42,306 nt of DNA, taken from contig JBJMVQ010000032.1 in assembly GCA_045810625.1 (NCBI GenBank), positions 1-42,306 of the forward strand, read 5' to 3'. Position 1 is the first letter of the stretch. Each line of letters starts with the position of its first letter. Below, piece after piece: positions 22,731 to 31,712 of the stretch. Below the pieces are notes generated by a model that was given only the letters and a program-made list of their open reading frames with translations, ran no database searches and was not told where the DNA came from. Source of the DNA: JACQFZ01 sp045810625. GTDB lineage: Bacteria; Pseudomonadota; Gammaproteobacteria; Acidiferrobacterales; Sulfurifustaceae. The translations under genes were made by a program, and so were the position numbers.

Positions 22731-23429
22731 ATGGACAACGTAGGCGCGGCTGCGCGACAGGCGTTGTATCTATTGATCTCGGGCGACGCGGAGTTGTGGA
22801 ACATCATCGGCGTTTCGTTCAACGTTTCGCTCGTCGCGATCGCGGTCATCGCACCGCTCGCTCTGGTCGGCGGCTTCGCGCTGGCGTATACGCGCTTTCG
22901 GGGGCGGCGGCCCGTCATCTCCGCCGTGCACAGCCTGCAGGCGATTCCGGCCGTGTGCGTCGGCCTCGGGGTCTATCTGCTGCTGACGCGTAACGGTCCG
23001 CTTGGCGACCTGCGGCTGCTGTTCACGCAGACGGCGATGGTGATCGGTCAAATGGTGCTCGGATTTCCGCTGCTGCTCGCGCTCGCGCACTCGGCTTTGC
23101 AGGCGGCCGATCGTCGCGCGTGGGAAACGGCGCGCACGCTCGGCGCGGCGCCGTGGCGTGCGATGCTCACCGTCATGCACGAAGTCCGGTTCGCGCTGAT
23201 CGCGGCCGTCATCGCCGCGTTCGCGCGCATCGTCGCGGAAGTGGGCGCGTCGATCATGCTCGGCGGTAACATTCAGAACGTCACGCGCAATATTCCGACC
23301 GCGGTCGCGCTCGAAACCAGCAAGGGCGAGTACGCACAAGGGATCGGGCTCGGTTTGGTGCTGCTCGTGCTCGCACTCACGCTGAACTTCGTGTTGAGCC
23401 TGCTGCAGGGAAAGGGGGAAATGCGATGA
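22731..23429 (+). CDS. tupB: Tungstate ABC transporter permease
   Basis: A 232-residue inner-membrane permease with five to six hydrophobic helices. The EAA-like cytoplasmic loop that docks the ATPase is AWETARTLGAAPWRAMLTVM. The protein begins MDNVGAAARQALYLLISGD and belongs to the TupB/ModB-like group. The ATG is one base after the tupA stop, and the end overlaps the ATPase gene as ATGA, so the three genes form one tight unit. Confidence 0.92.
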   Translation: MDNVGAAARQALYLLISGDAELWNIIGVSFNVSLVAIAVIAPLALVGGFALAYTRFRGRRPVISAVHSLQAIPAVCVGLGVYLLLTRNGPLGDLRLLFTQTAMVIGQMVLGFPLLLALAHSALQAADRRAWETARTLGAAPWRAMLTVMHEVRFALIAAVIAAFARIVAEVGASIMLGGNIQNVTRNIPTAVALETSKGEYAQGIGLGLVLLVLALTLNFVLSLLQGKGEMR

Positions 23430-24190
23430 GCGTGCCCGCTGAACTGCTGCGCATCCGCCGCCTGCGCCACAATAAAACCGGCGGCGAGCCGCTGCTCGAT
23501 ATCGAAGATTTCGTCATACCGGTAGCCAGCTGCCTGCTCCTCAGCGGGCGCAACGGCGCGGGCAAGACGACGCTGCTCAAGATCATTGCGGGACTGGAGT
23601 CGCCGGACGACGGGTGGGTGCAGCTCGGAGACAACACGCTGCCGTGGTCTAAAGCACGGCAGCGTTATCGACGGGACGTTATCTATCTGCATCAGCAGCC
23701 GTATTTGTTCGATTGCAGCGTCGCCGAGAATGTCGGCTACGGGCTTCGCAGCGCAGGGATGGGGCGGGCGGAGATCGCGCGGCGCGTCGCCCAGGCGCTC
23801 GAGACCGCTGCGCTCGCACATCTCGCCGGCCGTAATGCGCGCGAGCTTTCGGGCGGCGAGAAACAGCGCGTAGCGCTCACGCGCGCGCTCGTGCTCGCAC
23901 CGCGGCTGCTGCTGCTCGATGAACCGCTCGCAAGTCTTGACGCGGACGCGCGTGAGCGCACCCTGGCGTTTGTGCAAGAGCTGAAGCGCAGCGGGATCGC
24001 CGTGGTGCTGACCAGTCACGAACGTCTTTCCGTCGCGGTTGCCGACCATCACTACGAGCTGGATGGCGGGCGACTCACGTTGCTGCGCCGCCCCGAGGGG
24101 GCGGCAGCTGGCGTTGTGGCCATCGATGGCGGTAATGTGTTGCCGTACCGTCCTTCGCACGGGCGGTCCCGTGACGGAAAAACGAGCTAA
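23426..24190 (+). CDS. tupC: Tungstate ABC transporter ATP-binding protein
   Basis: A 254-residue ABC ATPase. Walker A is GRNGAGKTTLL, the Q-loop lies in YLHQQPYLFD, the signature is LSGGEKQRVALTRAL, and Walker B is LLLLDEPLASLDADARERT, followed by the H-loop LTSHE. There is no C-terminal molybdate-binding (TOBE/Mop) domain, which fits TupC rather than ModC. It powers tungstate uptake with TupA and TupB. Its ATG overlaps the tupB stop by 4 bp. Confidence 0.92.
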   Translation: MSVPAELLRIRRLRHNKTGGEPLLDIEDFVIPVASCLLLSGRNGAGKTTLLKIIAGLESPDDGWVQLGDNTLPWSKARQRYRRDVIYLHQQPYLFDCSVAENVGYGLRSAGMGRAEIARRVAQALETAALAHLAGRNARELSGGEKQRVALTRALVLAPRLLLLDEPLASLDADARERTLAFVQELKRSGIAVVLTSHERLSVAVADHHYELDGGRLTLLRRPEGAAAGVVAIDGGNVLPYRPSHGRSRDGKTS

Positions 24191-24214
24191 CATGATGAGA
24201 TCGCAAGGCGTGTC

Positions 24215-24835
24215 GTGACCGTGACCGAAGCTGTCAGGGAGAACATCACCGGCGTGATTCTCGCCGGCGGACGCGGCAGTCGTATGGGCGGAGACGACAA
24301 AGGGTTGGTGACGCTCAACGGAAAGCCGATGGTGTGGCACGTCATGACGCGGTTGCGCCCTCAAGTCGGTGCGCTCCTCATCAGTGCGAACCGCAATCAG
24401 GAACGCTACGCGGCGTTCGGCGTTCCCGTCGTGCCCGATCTCCTGCCGGATTTTCAAGGCCCGCTTGCCGGCATTGCCAGCGCGTTGCAGCACGCGCAAA
24501 CCGCGTACGTCGTCACCGCCCCATGCGATTCGCCGCTGATCGGCCCCGATCTGGTCACGCGGCTCGCGGGCGCGCTCGTAGTGGAGAACGCCGAAGTCGC
24601 CGTCGCCCACGACGGTAGCCGCGAGCATCCGGTTTTCTTGTTGCTCGAGCGGGCGCTCGCTCCCAGCCTGACTGCGTTTCTCTCGGCGGGCGAACGCAAG
24701 ATCGATCGCTGGTTCGCGCGGCATCGCGTCGCCCGCGCGGACTTCAGCGACTGTCCGGACGCGTTTCTGAACGTGAACGACGCCGCCGAGCGCCGAGCGT
24801 TGGAAACGCGGCTGCGCGAGGGCGCGCAGTGGTGA
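24215..24835 (+). CDS. mobA: Molybdenum cofactor guanylyltransferase MobA
   Basis: A 206-residue enzyme that attaches GMP to Mo- or W-molybdopterin to form the MGD cofactor used by formate dehydrogenase. The nucleotide-binding signature is ILAGGRGSRMGGDDKGLVTL, followed by PDLLPDFQGPLAGIASAL and VTAPCDSPLIGPDL. The start is a GTG at 24215 after an AAGG site. It follows tupC by 24 bp and overlaps mobB, so tungstate uptake and cofactor nucleotide attachment are probably expressed together. Confidence 0.93.
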   Translation: MTVTEAVRENITGVILAGGRGSRMGGDDKGLVTLNGKPMVWHVMTRLRPQVGALLISANRNQERYAAFGVPVVPDLLPDFQGPLAGIASALQHAQTAYVVTAPCDSPLIGPDLVTRLAGALVVENAEVAVAHDGSREHPVFLLLERALAPSLTAFLSAGERKIDRWFARHRVARADFSDCPDAFLNVNDAAERRALETRLREGAQW

Positions 24836-25386
24836 GGCGTCGCCCGCCGATTCTCGGTATCGCCGCGTACAGCGGTACCGGCAAGACCACGCTTCTGCGC
24901 AAGATTCTTCCGCAATTGCGCGGCCGCGGCTTACGCGTCGCAGTCGTGAAGCACGCGCATCACTCGTTCGATACCGACGTCCCCGGGAAAGACAGCTACG
25001 AGCTGCGCAAGGCCGGCGCGGTGCAGATGCTTGTCGCCTCGCGTCACCGCTGGGCGCTCATCACCGAGACCGGGGACGCAAACGAGCCGCGGCTCGACGA
25101 GCTGCTCGGACAACTCGATCAATCGAACCTCGACTTGATTCTCGTGGAAGGTTTCAAGGCGGAGGCGTTCCCGAAGATCGAGCTGCATCGGCCGAGCCTC
25201 GGTCATCCGCTGCTTTGCGTGCTCGATCGCTCTATCCTCGCCATCGCAACCGATGCCCCGCTCGCCGTTGAGCCCCGGATACCGGTGCTCGATTTGAATC
25301 GACCCGGCGGAATTGTCGACTTTATTCTGCGCTTCGTACACGACGCCGACGACGCCGCAACGCGGACAGCGGAGCGTTCCGGCTAG
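24832..25386 (+). CDS. mobB: Molybdopterin-guanine dinucleotide adapter MobB
   Basis: A P-loop GTPase of about 184 residues that assists MobA in MGD formation. Walker A is GIAAYSGTGKTTLLRKILPQ, and the later DVPGKDSYELRKAGA and LDLILVEGFK motifs are typical. Two consecutive GTG codons (24829 and 24832) are possible starts; the second overlaps the mobA stop as GTGA. It is separated from moeA by 6 bp. Confidence 0.92.
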   Translation: MRRRPPILGIAAYSGTGKTTLLRKILPQLRGRGLRVAVVKHAHHSFDTDVPGKDSYELRKAGAVQMLVASRHRWALITETGDANEPRLDELLGQLDQSNLDLILVEGFKAEAFPKIELHRPSLGHPLLCVLDRSILAIATDAPLAVEPRIPVLDLNRPGGIVDFILRFVHDADDAATRTAERSG

Positions 25387-25392
25387 CGGCGT

Positions 25393-26649
25393 ATGCGAGA
25401 GCGAGTGCCGCCTTCGATCCCCGAGCGCGAGCCGCACGAGCGCCGCGTGAGTCTCGCCGACGCGCGAGCGCGCATTCTCGCGTCGGTGCGGCCGGTCGCC
25501 GATGGCGAGCGCGTGGCGCTGCGCGCGGCGTTGGGACGCGTGCTCGCCGAAGAGATCGTCTCGCCAATTAACGTTCCGGCGCACACCAACGCCGCGGTCG
25601 ACGGCTATGCAATTGCGATCGCGGATCTCGCGCGGCACACGACGTTTCGAGTGGTCGGTACGGCATGGGCAGGGCGACCGCGTACGGGGCGCGTCGGATC
25701 CGGCGAATGTGTGCAGGTCATGACCGGCGCGCCGCTGCCGCCCGAAACCGACACGGTGATAGCGCAAGAGCTGACGCAGCGCCGCGGCGAGCAGGTGCAC
25801 GTGGACAGCACGCCCGAGCGGGGACAGAACGTGCGTGCGGCCGGTGAGGATCTCGCGCAGGGACAAGTGGCGCTTCAGCGCGGAAAGCGACTATTGCCGG
25901 CGGAGCTTGGATTGCTCGCGTCGCTTGGATTCGTCGATGTGCGCGTCTATCGCCGTCCGCGTGTTGCCTATTTCTGCACCGGCGATGAGCTGCGTTCGGC
26001 AGGCGAATCGCTCGGGGAAGGGCAGATCTACGACAGCAATCGCTACACGCTTTACGGCATGCTCGCGCGACTCGGAGTCGAGATGATCGATCGAGGTGTG
26101 GTGCGAGACGAGCCAGATGCCGTACGTCGCGAAATCGCGGCGGCGGCGAATGCGGACGCCGTGATTACGACAGGCGGTGTGTCGGTGGGAGAAGCGGATC
26201 ACGTAAAAGCAGCGGTGAGCGCCCTGGGTGCGATCGATTTTTCGCAAGTGGCAATGCGCCCGGGCCGTCCATTTACGTTCGGTCGTGTCGGCGATGTCCC
26301 GTTCTTTGGACTGCCGGGCAATCCGGTGGCCGTAATGGTAACGTTTTATCAGCTCGTGCAACCGGGGTTGCAATACCTCATGGGTGAGCACGCACCGGCG
26401 CCGCCGCTCACTTTTCGTGCGCGTTGTGCGAGTCGGCTGAAAACGCGCCTCGGGCGTACGGAGATCATCCGTGGCGTTCTTGATCGAGACGACAACGGCG
26501 AGTTGATCGTGCGCAGCACGGGCGGACAGGGGTCCGGCATACTGCGCTCGATGAGCGTCGCCAATTGTTTCATTATTCTTCCGCCAGAGCGCGGTGATGC
26601 CGGGCCGGGTGACGTCGTCGATGTGCAGCCGCTGCTCGGGCCGATCTGA
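25393..26649 (+). CDS. moeA: Molybdopterin molybdenumtransferase MoeA
   Basis: A 418-residue enzyme that inserts molybdate (or tungstate) into adenylylated molybdopterin. Signature segments are NVPAHTNAAVDGYAIAIADL, VQVMTGAPLPPETDTVI, YDSNRYTLYGMLARLGVEM, ITTGGVSVGEADHVK and FGLPGNPVAVMVTFYQLV. The length fits the family (about 400-420). It is the last gene of the tupABC-mobA-mobB-moeA unit. Some organisms carry separate MoeA copies for Mo and W, so this copy could be W-directed, which is inference from the neighbours only. Confidence 0.94.
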   Translation: MRERVPPSIPEREPHERRVSLADARARILASVRPVADGERVALRAALGRVLAEEIVSPINVPAHTNAAVDGYAIAIADLARHTTFRVVGTAWAGRPRTGRVGSGECVQVMTGAPLPPETDTVIAQELTQRRGEQVHVDSTPERGQNVRAAGEDLAQGQVALQRGKRLLPAELGLLASLGFVDVRVYRRPRVAYFCTGDELRSAGESLGEGQIYDSNRYTLYGMLARLGVEMIDRGVVRDEPDAVRREIAAAANADAVITTGGVSVGEADHVKAAVSALGAIDFSQVAMRPGRPFTFGRVGDVPFFGLPGNPVAVMVTFYQLVQPGLQYLMGEHAPAPPLTFRARCASRLKTRLGRTEIIRGVLDRDDNGELIVRSTGGQGSGILRSMSVANCFIILPPERGDAGPGDVVDVQPLLGPI

Positions 26650-27089
26650 CCTCTGGTCCAGCCTGCGCGCGACGGTAACGTTACGGGACCGAACAAAAGT
26701 GGTCCACTGTTCCAATTTCGACATGTCTTACTGATGCCCTTTTAATGCGGTAGCCTGTTTCCCGTAGTCCTACGATTCGGCCAGAACTTGCGTGTTTTAC
26801 TCGCCGGACAGCTGTGTCCAGCCCTGACGAAACAGCTGTGTCTGGTTTGGTTCTCGTCGGCGTCACTCCTGATTTTCCGTGAGCACGGGAGTGCTGTTGC
26901 ACGAAACTTCCACAATTGCATAATGCCAGTCGGAGCCGTTCTTGTTTTACCTCCCGTTATGTTCCGGCGCCGTGCATTCGCACAGTCCGCGCGCCGCGGG
27001 ATACGGAAACGGCATTTCAGCATCTTGCTGCAACCCGGTTTGCGTGAGCGTGACGCAAGTAGACCACACTGCGAGGGAGCGCGGCGCCA
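26650..27089. other. Long regulatory region before the LuxR gene
   Basis: This 440-bp stretch has no gene I can support. A plus-strand frame from 26788 runs into the LuxR gene without protein-like features. It contains a perfect 10-bp palindrome GTAACGTTAC (26675-26684), two direct copies of ACAGCTGTGTC (26808-26842) and locally higher AT content than the flanking genes, consistent with promoters and operators. Confidence 0.5.
26808..26842. repeat. Direct repeat of ACAGCTGTGTC, possible operator
   Basis: Two exact 11-bp copies at 26808-26818 and 26832-26842 start 24 bp apart. Each contains the palindrome ACAGCTGT. They lie about 250 bp before the LuxR-type gene and could be binding sites for it or another regulator. 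Confidence 0.4.
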
Positions 27090-27878
27090 ATGCGCGACAG
27101 TAGACTCGAAAACGAGATTTATTCGTTTATCCGAGTGTGTGCCGAAGTCAGGAGCATCGAAGACTTCAACAATCTCGTGCGCAGCGACCTGCTCAAGCTG
27201 CTGCCCCATCAGATGGCGGCTTACGGGGTTGTAACCACAACGGATTACCAGCATCAGCACTTCGTCAATCTTAGCTTTCCCGAAGGTTACGTGCGCCGCA
27301 CGCGCACCGCGAAGGTATTGCAGTGGTTGACCGGGGCCGCCGGCAGCGAGCGCCGTGCTCCCGAGTTTTTCTCGCTCGATGATCTGACAACGCTGGCACC
27401 ATCGGAGTGGGTGCGTGTCGCTCGCGACTTCGGTGTAAGCAACATCGCGTGCCACGGCGTGCGGGATTTGGGCGGTCCGACGACCACCTACTTCGAGTTC
27501 GGCCGACTCGTCGCGCCGTGTCCGGGAGAGATCAAGTATCGCCTCAACATGGTCGTGCCCCATCTGCACGCTGCGCTCTCGGGCGTTCTTTCGCGCGACA
27601 AGGTGGAGAGGCTTTCAGAGCCGTACGAGACCGAGCTGTTGGAAGTGACCGTGTCGGCGGCCGAGCGCTCGAAGCGGTTGAGCGCGCGCGAAGCGGAAGT
27701 ACTGATGTGGCTCTATCACGGGAAGACGAACAACGAGATCGCGCGCGTGCTGAACACGAGCGTCTTCACGGTAAAGAATCACGTGCAGAATATCTTGATG
27801 AAGCTCGGTGCGACCAATCGGACGCAAGCGGTGTCGCATGCGATCCGATCCGGTCTACTGCAAGCCCGCGAGCGTTGA
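27090..27878 (+). CDS. LuxR-family regulator, EpsA-like
   Basis: A 262-residue transcription factor. The N-terminal domain (about 1-190) resembles the GAF/autoinducer-like domain of EpsA regulators associated with the XrtB/PEP-CTERM exopolysaccharide system. The C-terminal HTH is LSAREAEVLMWLYHGKTNNE followed by IARVLNTSVFTVKNHVQNIL, a textbook LuxR/FixJ HTH. There is no receiver domain with a phospho-acceptor and no LuxI gene nearby. No exopolysaccharide genes are in the window, so its targets are elsewhere or include the glycogen cluster. The ATG at 27090 follows a GGAG-containing stretch. Confidence 0.82.
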   Translation: MRDSRLENEIYSFIRVCAEVRSIEDFNNLVRSDLLKLLPHQMAAYGVVTTTDYQHQHFVNLSFPEGYVRRTRTAKVLQWLTGAAGSERRAPEFFSLDDLTTLAPSEWVRVARDFGVSNIACHGVRDLGGPTTTYFEFGRLVAPCPGEIKYRLNMVVPHLHAALSGVLSRDKVERLSEPYETELLEVTVSAAERSKRLSAREAEVLMWLYHGKTNNEIARVLNTSVFTVKNHVQNILMKLGATNRTQAVSHAIRSGLLQARER

Positions 27879-27895
27879 GCAGTCCTCGCGGACCG

Positions 27896-27911
27896 CGCGG
27901 TGTCCACCGCG
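27896..27911 (+). terminator. Short GC hairpin after the LuxR gene
   Basis: CGCGGT / ACCGCG with a GTCC tetraloop lies 18 bp after the stop codon. There is no T run, so its role as terminator is uncertain. Confidence 0.35.
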
Positions 27912-28030
27912 GGGTTACGCTCGCGATAATTACCACGCGAACTGCATTGCCGTCGTTTAGCCGCTTCACGAACAACCGACGCGATCGAAAGCCGCGATTC
28001 TCGTGGGCGATTGAGCAGGCTTTTTTAGAT

Positions 28031-28117
28031 TGGTACCGAGGGTCGGAATCGAACCGACACGGTGTTGCCACCACTGGATTTTGAGTCCAGCGCGTCTACC
28101 AGTTCCGCCACCCCGGC
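28031..28117 (-). tRNA. tRNA-Leu(CAA)
   Basis: An 87-nt class II tRNA. The acceptor arm is GCCGGGG pairing with CCTCGGT, followed by A and an encoded CCA end at 28031-28033. The anticodon stem is CTGGA/TCCAG with loop CTCAAAA, giving anticodon CAA, which reads TTG codons. The long variable arm (TGGTGGCAACACCG) and the T arm GTCGGTTCGATTCCGAC fit tRNA-Leu. Confidence 0.95.
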
Positions 28118-28370
28118 CAGGGTTGAAAGTATAACAACGTCCTCGGCATCATACCAAAGCCGCGCGGCCTTGCACGGCCGTAATGCAACCGTGCTCCGCT
28201 CGGCCCGGCGCGTGGGACTGAAAATTCTTGAATCGCGAGTGGCGGAATCGTGGCGGCGCGCTAAGCCGAATCGCGCCGAGGATATTCCGCTGCCGGCGCC
28301 GCTCGCGGGGACTTTTAGGGCGGCGACCACGCGGGCGAGACGGCCCGCGTACCTATTCCGAGGAACGCAC

Positions 28371-29357
28371 ATGCAAGTGTTGGCCGGCGACATCGGCGGG
28401 ACCAAGGTCCTGCTCCAGCTCGCCGAGCTCGACCGAAGCAGCTATCGCGTGATCGCCGAGCGGCGCTTCGAGAGCGCCAGTCACACCGGTCTGCTGCCAC
28501 TGGTGCGGGAGTTTCTGCGCTCGGTCGGTCTCATGGCGCCGCCGGCGGCCGCGTGTTTCGGCGTTGCCGGTCCCATCACCGGCGCTCCCACCCGGCAGAT
28601 GGCGCGCGTCACCAACCTTCCCTGGATAGTGGAGAGCGAGCCGATCGCGCAGGAGTTAGGGATTGCGCGCGTTCGGCTCATCAATGACTTTCAGGCGGTC
28701 GGCTACGGCATCGAAACGCTGTCCGCCGAGCAGTTGGTGGTATTGCAGGCGGGAACGCGCGAGCCGGCGGCTCCGTGCGCGGTCATCGGTGCTGGAACCG
28801 GTCTCGGTCAAGCGTTACTGGTTTGGCAAGACGATCATTACGAATCAGTTGCGACCGAAGGCGGGCATGCCGATTTCGCGCCGACCGACCAGATACAGGT
28901 CGAACTGCTGCGTTACCTGAGTGAGCGGTACGGACGGGTGTCGTATGAGCGCGTCCTTTCCGGTCCGGGCCTCGTCAATCTGTATTCGTTCTTCAGCTCC
29001 CGCGGGCAACCGGCGCGTAGCGATCTGCTCGCCGCGGAGGACGCGCCGGCCGCCATTACTGCCGCCGGGCTGGCCGCAAGCGATCAGGCGGCGGCCGCCG
29101 CGTTGCGGCTGTTCGTCAAGATTTACGGTGCGCATGCCGGCAATGTCGCGCTCGGCTATCTTGCGCGCGGAGGCGTATTCATCGCCGGTGGTATTGCGCC
29201 GAAGATTCTTACGGCGTTGCAAGATGGGACGTTCATACGTGCGTTCGCCGACAAAGGGAGAATGGGGGCGCTGCTCGGCGCCATGCCGGTCGGTGTCATT
29301 ACCAATGAGCGCGTAGGTCTGCTCGGGGCGGCGCTCGCCGCGAGCCGTCTCGCGTAA
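28371..29357 (+). CDS. glk: Glucokinase
   Basis: A 328-residue cytoplasmic kinase that phosphorylates glucose with ATP. The N-terminal phosphate loop is LAGDIGGTKVLLQL, and further motifs are CFGVAGPI, VIGAGTGLGQALL, VATEGGHADFAP and the C-terminal GGVFIAGGIAPKIL. The frame is open upstream to 28062, across the tRNA region, but the ATG at 28371 with AGGA ahead is right for the family (about 320-330 residues). It begins the glycogen/alpha-glucan gene group and would feed free glucose released by MalQ into metabolism. Confidence 0.93.
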   Translation: MQVLAGDIGGTKVLLQLAELDRSSYRVIAERRFESASHTGLLPLVREFLRSVGLMAPPAAACFGVAGPITGAPTRQMARVTNLPWIVESEPIAQELGIARVRLINDFQAVGYGIETLSAEQLVVLQAGTREPAAPCAVIGAGTGLGQALLVWQDDHYESVATEGGHADFAPTDQIQVELLRYLSERYGRVSYERVLSGPGLVNLYSFFSSRGQPARSDLLAAEDAPAAITAAGLAASDQAAAAALRLFVKIYGAHAGNVALGYLARGGVFIAGGIAPKILTALQDGTFIRAFADKGRMGALLGAMPVGVITNERVGLLGAALAASRLA

Positions 29358-29622
29358 CGGTCCGCGTTATTTGTCCGTCCGCGTCCCTGCTGCGTGCGGA
29401 TGCGCGGTCTGTTCGCGGTTGATTTCTCGTCGCGGGAATGTTGCGAAGTGAGACGGCAGCGACAAGGTGCGGCGGCGACCCGAATCATGTCGCGCAAATC
29501 CACCCGCGAACGTAGTAGCAAAGCGTTTTCTCCTCGTATCGCCCGATTGCGACCGCGAAATTCCGGATGCCAGAATGGCCGATGCCCGTTGCAGCATGCT
29601 CAAAGCGCGGGCGCGGGGAACC

Positions 29623-30765
29623 ATGGCGCCTCGAGCGTCGCTAAGTACCCTCTTCAGGCCGGGGGTCGTTGTTCTACTGGTCGTCGTCGCGCTGCTGGTG
29701 GCGTTACGTATCGCCGCGCCGCGGCTCATTACGTACTACCTGAACGACGTCATCGAGGACATGTCGGACTATGCCGGCGAGATTCAAGACGTCGATCTTC
29801 ATGTCTGGCGCGGCGCCTATTCGGTGCACCGCTTACGGATCGACCAAGTGTATGGTGGCCGAGTCACGCCGCTATTCAACGTGCAGGATATCCATCTTTC
29901 GGTCGAGTGGAGCGCGCTGCTGCACGGACGTTTGGTGGGTGAGATCGTCCTCGTGAATCCGAAGCTGAACGTCGTGACCCGGCCGCGCCGCGAGGAGTTG
30001 AAGGAGAAGAAATTCCGGCTCGAGGATCTGGTCGCTCGCTTCGAAGAGTTCCTGCCGCTAGATATCAATCGCTTTACGATCACCGACGGCGAGCTGCATT
30101 TTCGGGACGTTTCGACGACGCCGCCGGTCGATATTTACCTGGACCGGATTCAGATCGTCGGCCAAAACCTCACCAACAGCGACCGACGCAACGACGACCT
30201 CTGGGCGACGGTAAGCGGCACCGCGCGGGCAATGGGAAGCGGCGATGTCCGGTTGGAGATGCGGTTGAACCCGAACGAGAAGCAGCCGACCTATCAGCTT
30301 GCGTTCGAGCTTCGCGATCTGCGGCTTACCGCCATAAACGATTACTTAAAGCAGTATTTATCCGTCGTCGCTCAGGACGGGCGCTTGTCGTTATACGCCG
30401 AGTCGACGGCTAAAGGCGGCAAGTTTGAAGGCTACGTGAAACCGGTCGTGAAGGATCTGAGCGTCCTGCAGCTCAAACCGGAGCCAAAGAGCGTCGGTGA
30501 AACGGTGAAGGGTTTCTTCGTGAAGCTGCTCGCGGACATCTTCAAGAATAAGCCGAAGGAGCAGCTCGCGACGCGGGTGGATTTTGCGGGTTCGTTCGAC
30601 AGTCCGGACGCCAGCGTGTGGGATGCCGTGACGACGTTCATGCGTAACGCCTTCGTTGCGCTGCGCCCTGGGCTGGATGCCTCCATCGCGCCGCGTCAGG
30701 CGGAGAAAGCCGAGCGCGAGCCGCCGGCCCGCGCGAAGGATCGGAGCGGACGCGGCAAGCCATGA
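29623..30765 (+). CDS. DUF748-like inner-membrane-anchored protein
   Basis: A protein of about 380 residues with one N-terminal transmembrane helix (GVVVLLVVVALLVALRIAA) and a large periplasmic beta-rich part resembling AsmA/DUF748 proteins (INRFTITDGELHFRDVSTTP and the preceding VWRGAYSVHRLRID). This type is thought to be tied to outer-membrane lipid or envelope homeostasis. The start is uncertain: ATGs at 29575, 29596 and 29623 are all in frame. I chose the last because GGGGAACC precedes it and the helix then starts about 15 residues in. The C-terminus is Lys/Arg-rich. It overlaps the YihY-family gene as ATGA. Confidence 0.72.
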   Translation: MAPRASLSTLFRPGVVVLLVVVALLVALRIAAPRLITYYLNDVIEDMSDYAGEIQDVDLHVWRGAYSVHRLRIDQVYGGRVTPLFNVQDIHLSVEWSALLHGRLVGEIVLVNPKLNVVTRPRREELKEKKFRLEDLVARFEEFLPLDINRFTITDGELHFRDVSTTPPVDIYLDRIQIVGQNLTNSDRRNDDLWATVSGTARAMGSGDVRLEMRLNPNEKQPTYQLAFELRDLRLTAINDYLKQYLSVVAQDGRLSLYAESTAKGGKFEGYVKPVVKDLSVLQLKPEPKSVGETVKGFFVKLLADIFKNKPKEQLATRVDFAGSFDSPDASVWDAVTTFMRNAFVALRPGLDASIAPRQAEKAEREPPARAKDRSGRGKP

Positions 30766-31712
30766 CGCTCGGGGAAGATCTGCGCGAGATCTTGACGCTT
30801 GGCGGGCTCAGCTTCCGTACGCTCGTACACCGGGTGTTCGTTGAGATGCAGAAGGACGACGTTTGGGGCTACTCGGCCCAGCTCGCGTACTACTTTCTGT
30901 TTTCGTTGTTTCCGTTCTTCATATTCCTGGCCGCGTTGCTCGCGTACGTTCCGGTGCCACATCTGATGGAACAGATCATGACGCTGGTGCGGGATTTCGT
31001 GCCGAGCGAAGCGGCGAACGTCATTCAAGAGAACGTCGAAGGTCTGATCACGCGGCCGCGTCGCGGCCTGCTGTCGCTCGGCATCGTCTTGTCGCTCTGG
31101 TCGGCATCCAGTGCGATTGCGGCGATCGGCGAGTGCCTGAACCGCGCGTACGGCGTAAAAGAGGGGCGGCCGTTCTGGAAGGTGCGCGCCATGGCGATGT
31201 TGCTGACGATCGGTCTCGCCGTGCTAATCATTTCGTCGATGGCGCTCCTGATGTTCGGTACGCAGCTCGGCAGCCTGGTGGCCGACCGGTTCGGCATCGG
31301 CGTCGTGTTCGATTGGATCTGGTCGCTCGTGCGTTGGCCGATCGTGGGATTTCTCATGATCTTCGCCGCCGCGCTGGTTTACTACTTCACGCCCGACGTC
31401 GAGCAGGAGTGGCGCTGGATCACGCCCGGCTCGGTCATCTCGGTGCTTGCGTGGATCGTGATGTCGCTGCTGTTCGGTTACTACGTCGACAATTTCGGAC
31501 AGTACGACAAGACCTACGGCTCGATTGGCGCTGTCATCGTGTTGTTGACGTGGATGTACTTCAGCGGCTTTTTCCTGCTGCTTGGCGGCGAAATCAACGC
31601 CGAGATCGAGCACGCCGCGCACGGCGGCAAAAACAAGGGGGAGAAGCGGTTGCCGGCGTCGCGGCGGCGATCGAAGACCAACCGGGTGCGACCTTACACC
31701 GGCCGCGTCTGA
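30762..31712 (+). CDS. YihY/BrkB-family inner-membrane protein
   Basis: A 316-residue membrane protein with about six hydrophobic helices. Family motifs are WGYSAQLAYYFLFSLFPFFI, the SLWSASSAIAAIGECLNRAY segment, YYFTPDVEQEWRWITPGSV and GAVIVLLTWMYFSGFFLLLG. BrkB/YihY proteins were once called ribonuclease BN and are now regarded as envelope or transport proteins of unclear function. Its ATG overlaps the DUF748 gene. The 3' end overlaps the convergent GH57 gene by 19 bp. The tail is basic (KRLPASRRRSKTNRVRP). Confidence 0.88.
   Translation: MTLGEDLREILTLGGLSFRTLVHRVFVEMQKDDVWGYSAQLAYYFLFSLFPFFIFLAALLAYVPVPHLMEQIMTLVRDFVPSEAANVIQENVEGLITRPRRGLLSLGIVLSLWSASSAIAAIGECLNRAYGVKEGRPFWKVRAMAMLLTIGLAVLIISSMALLMFGTQLGSLVADRFGIGVVFDWIWSLVRWPIVGFLMIFAAALVYYFTPDVEQEWRWITPGSVISVLAWIVMSLLFGYYVDNFGQYDKTYGSIGAVIVLLTWMYFSGFFLLLGGEINAEIEHAAHGGKNKGEKRLPASRRRSKTNRVRPYTGRV

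Noticed and set aside
26788..27234. 148-codon frame before the LuxR gene
   Set aside because: It overlaps the first 145 bp of the regulator in another frame, has mixed low-complexity composition and no recognisable domain. The region looks regulatory.
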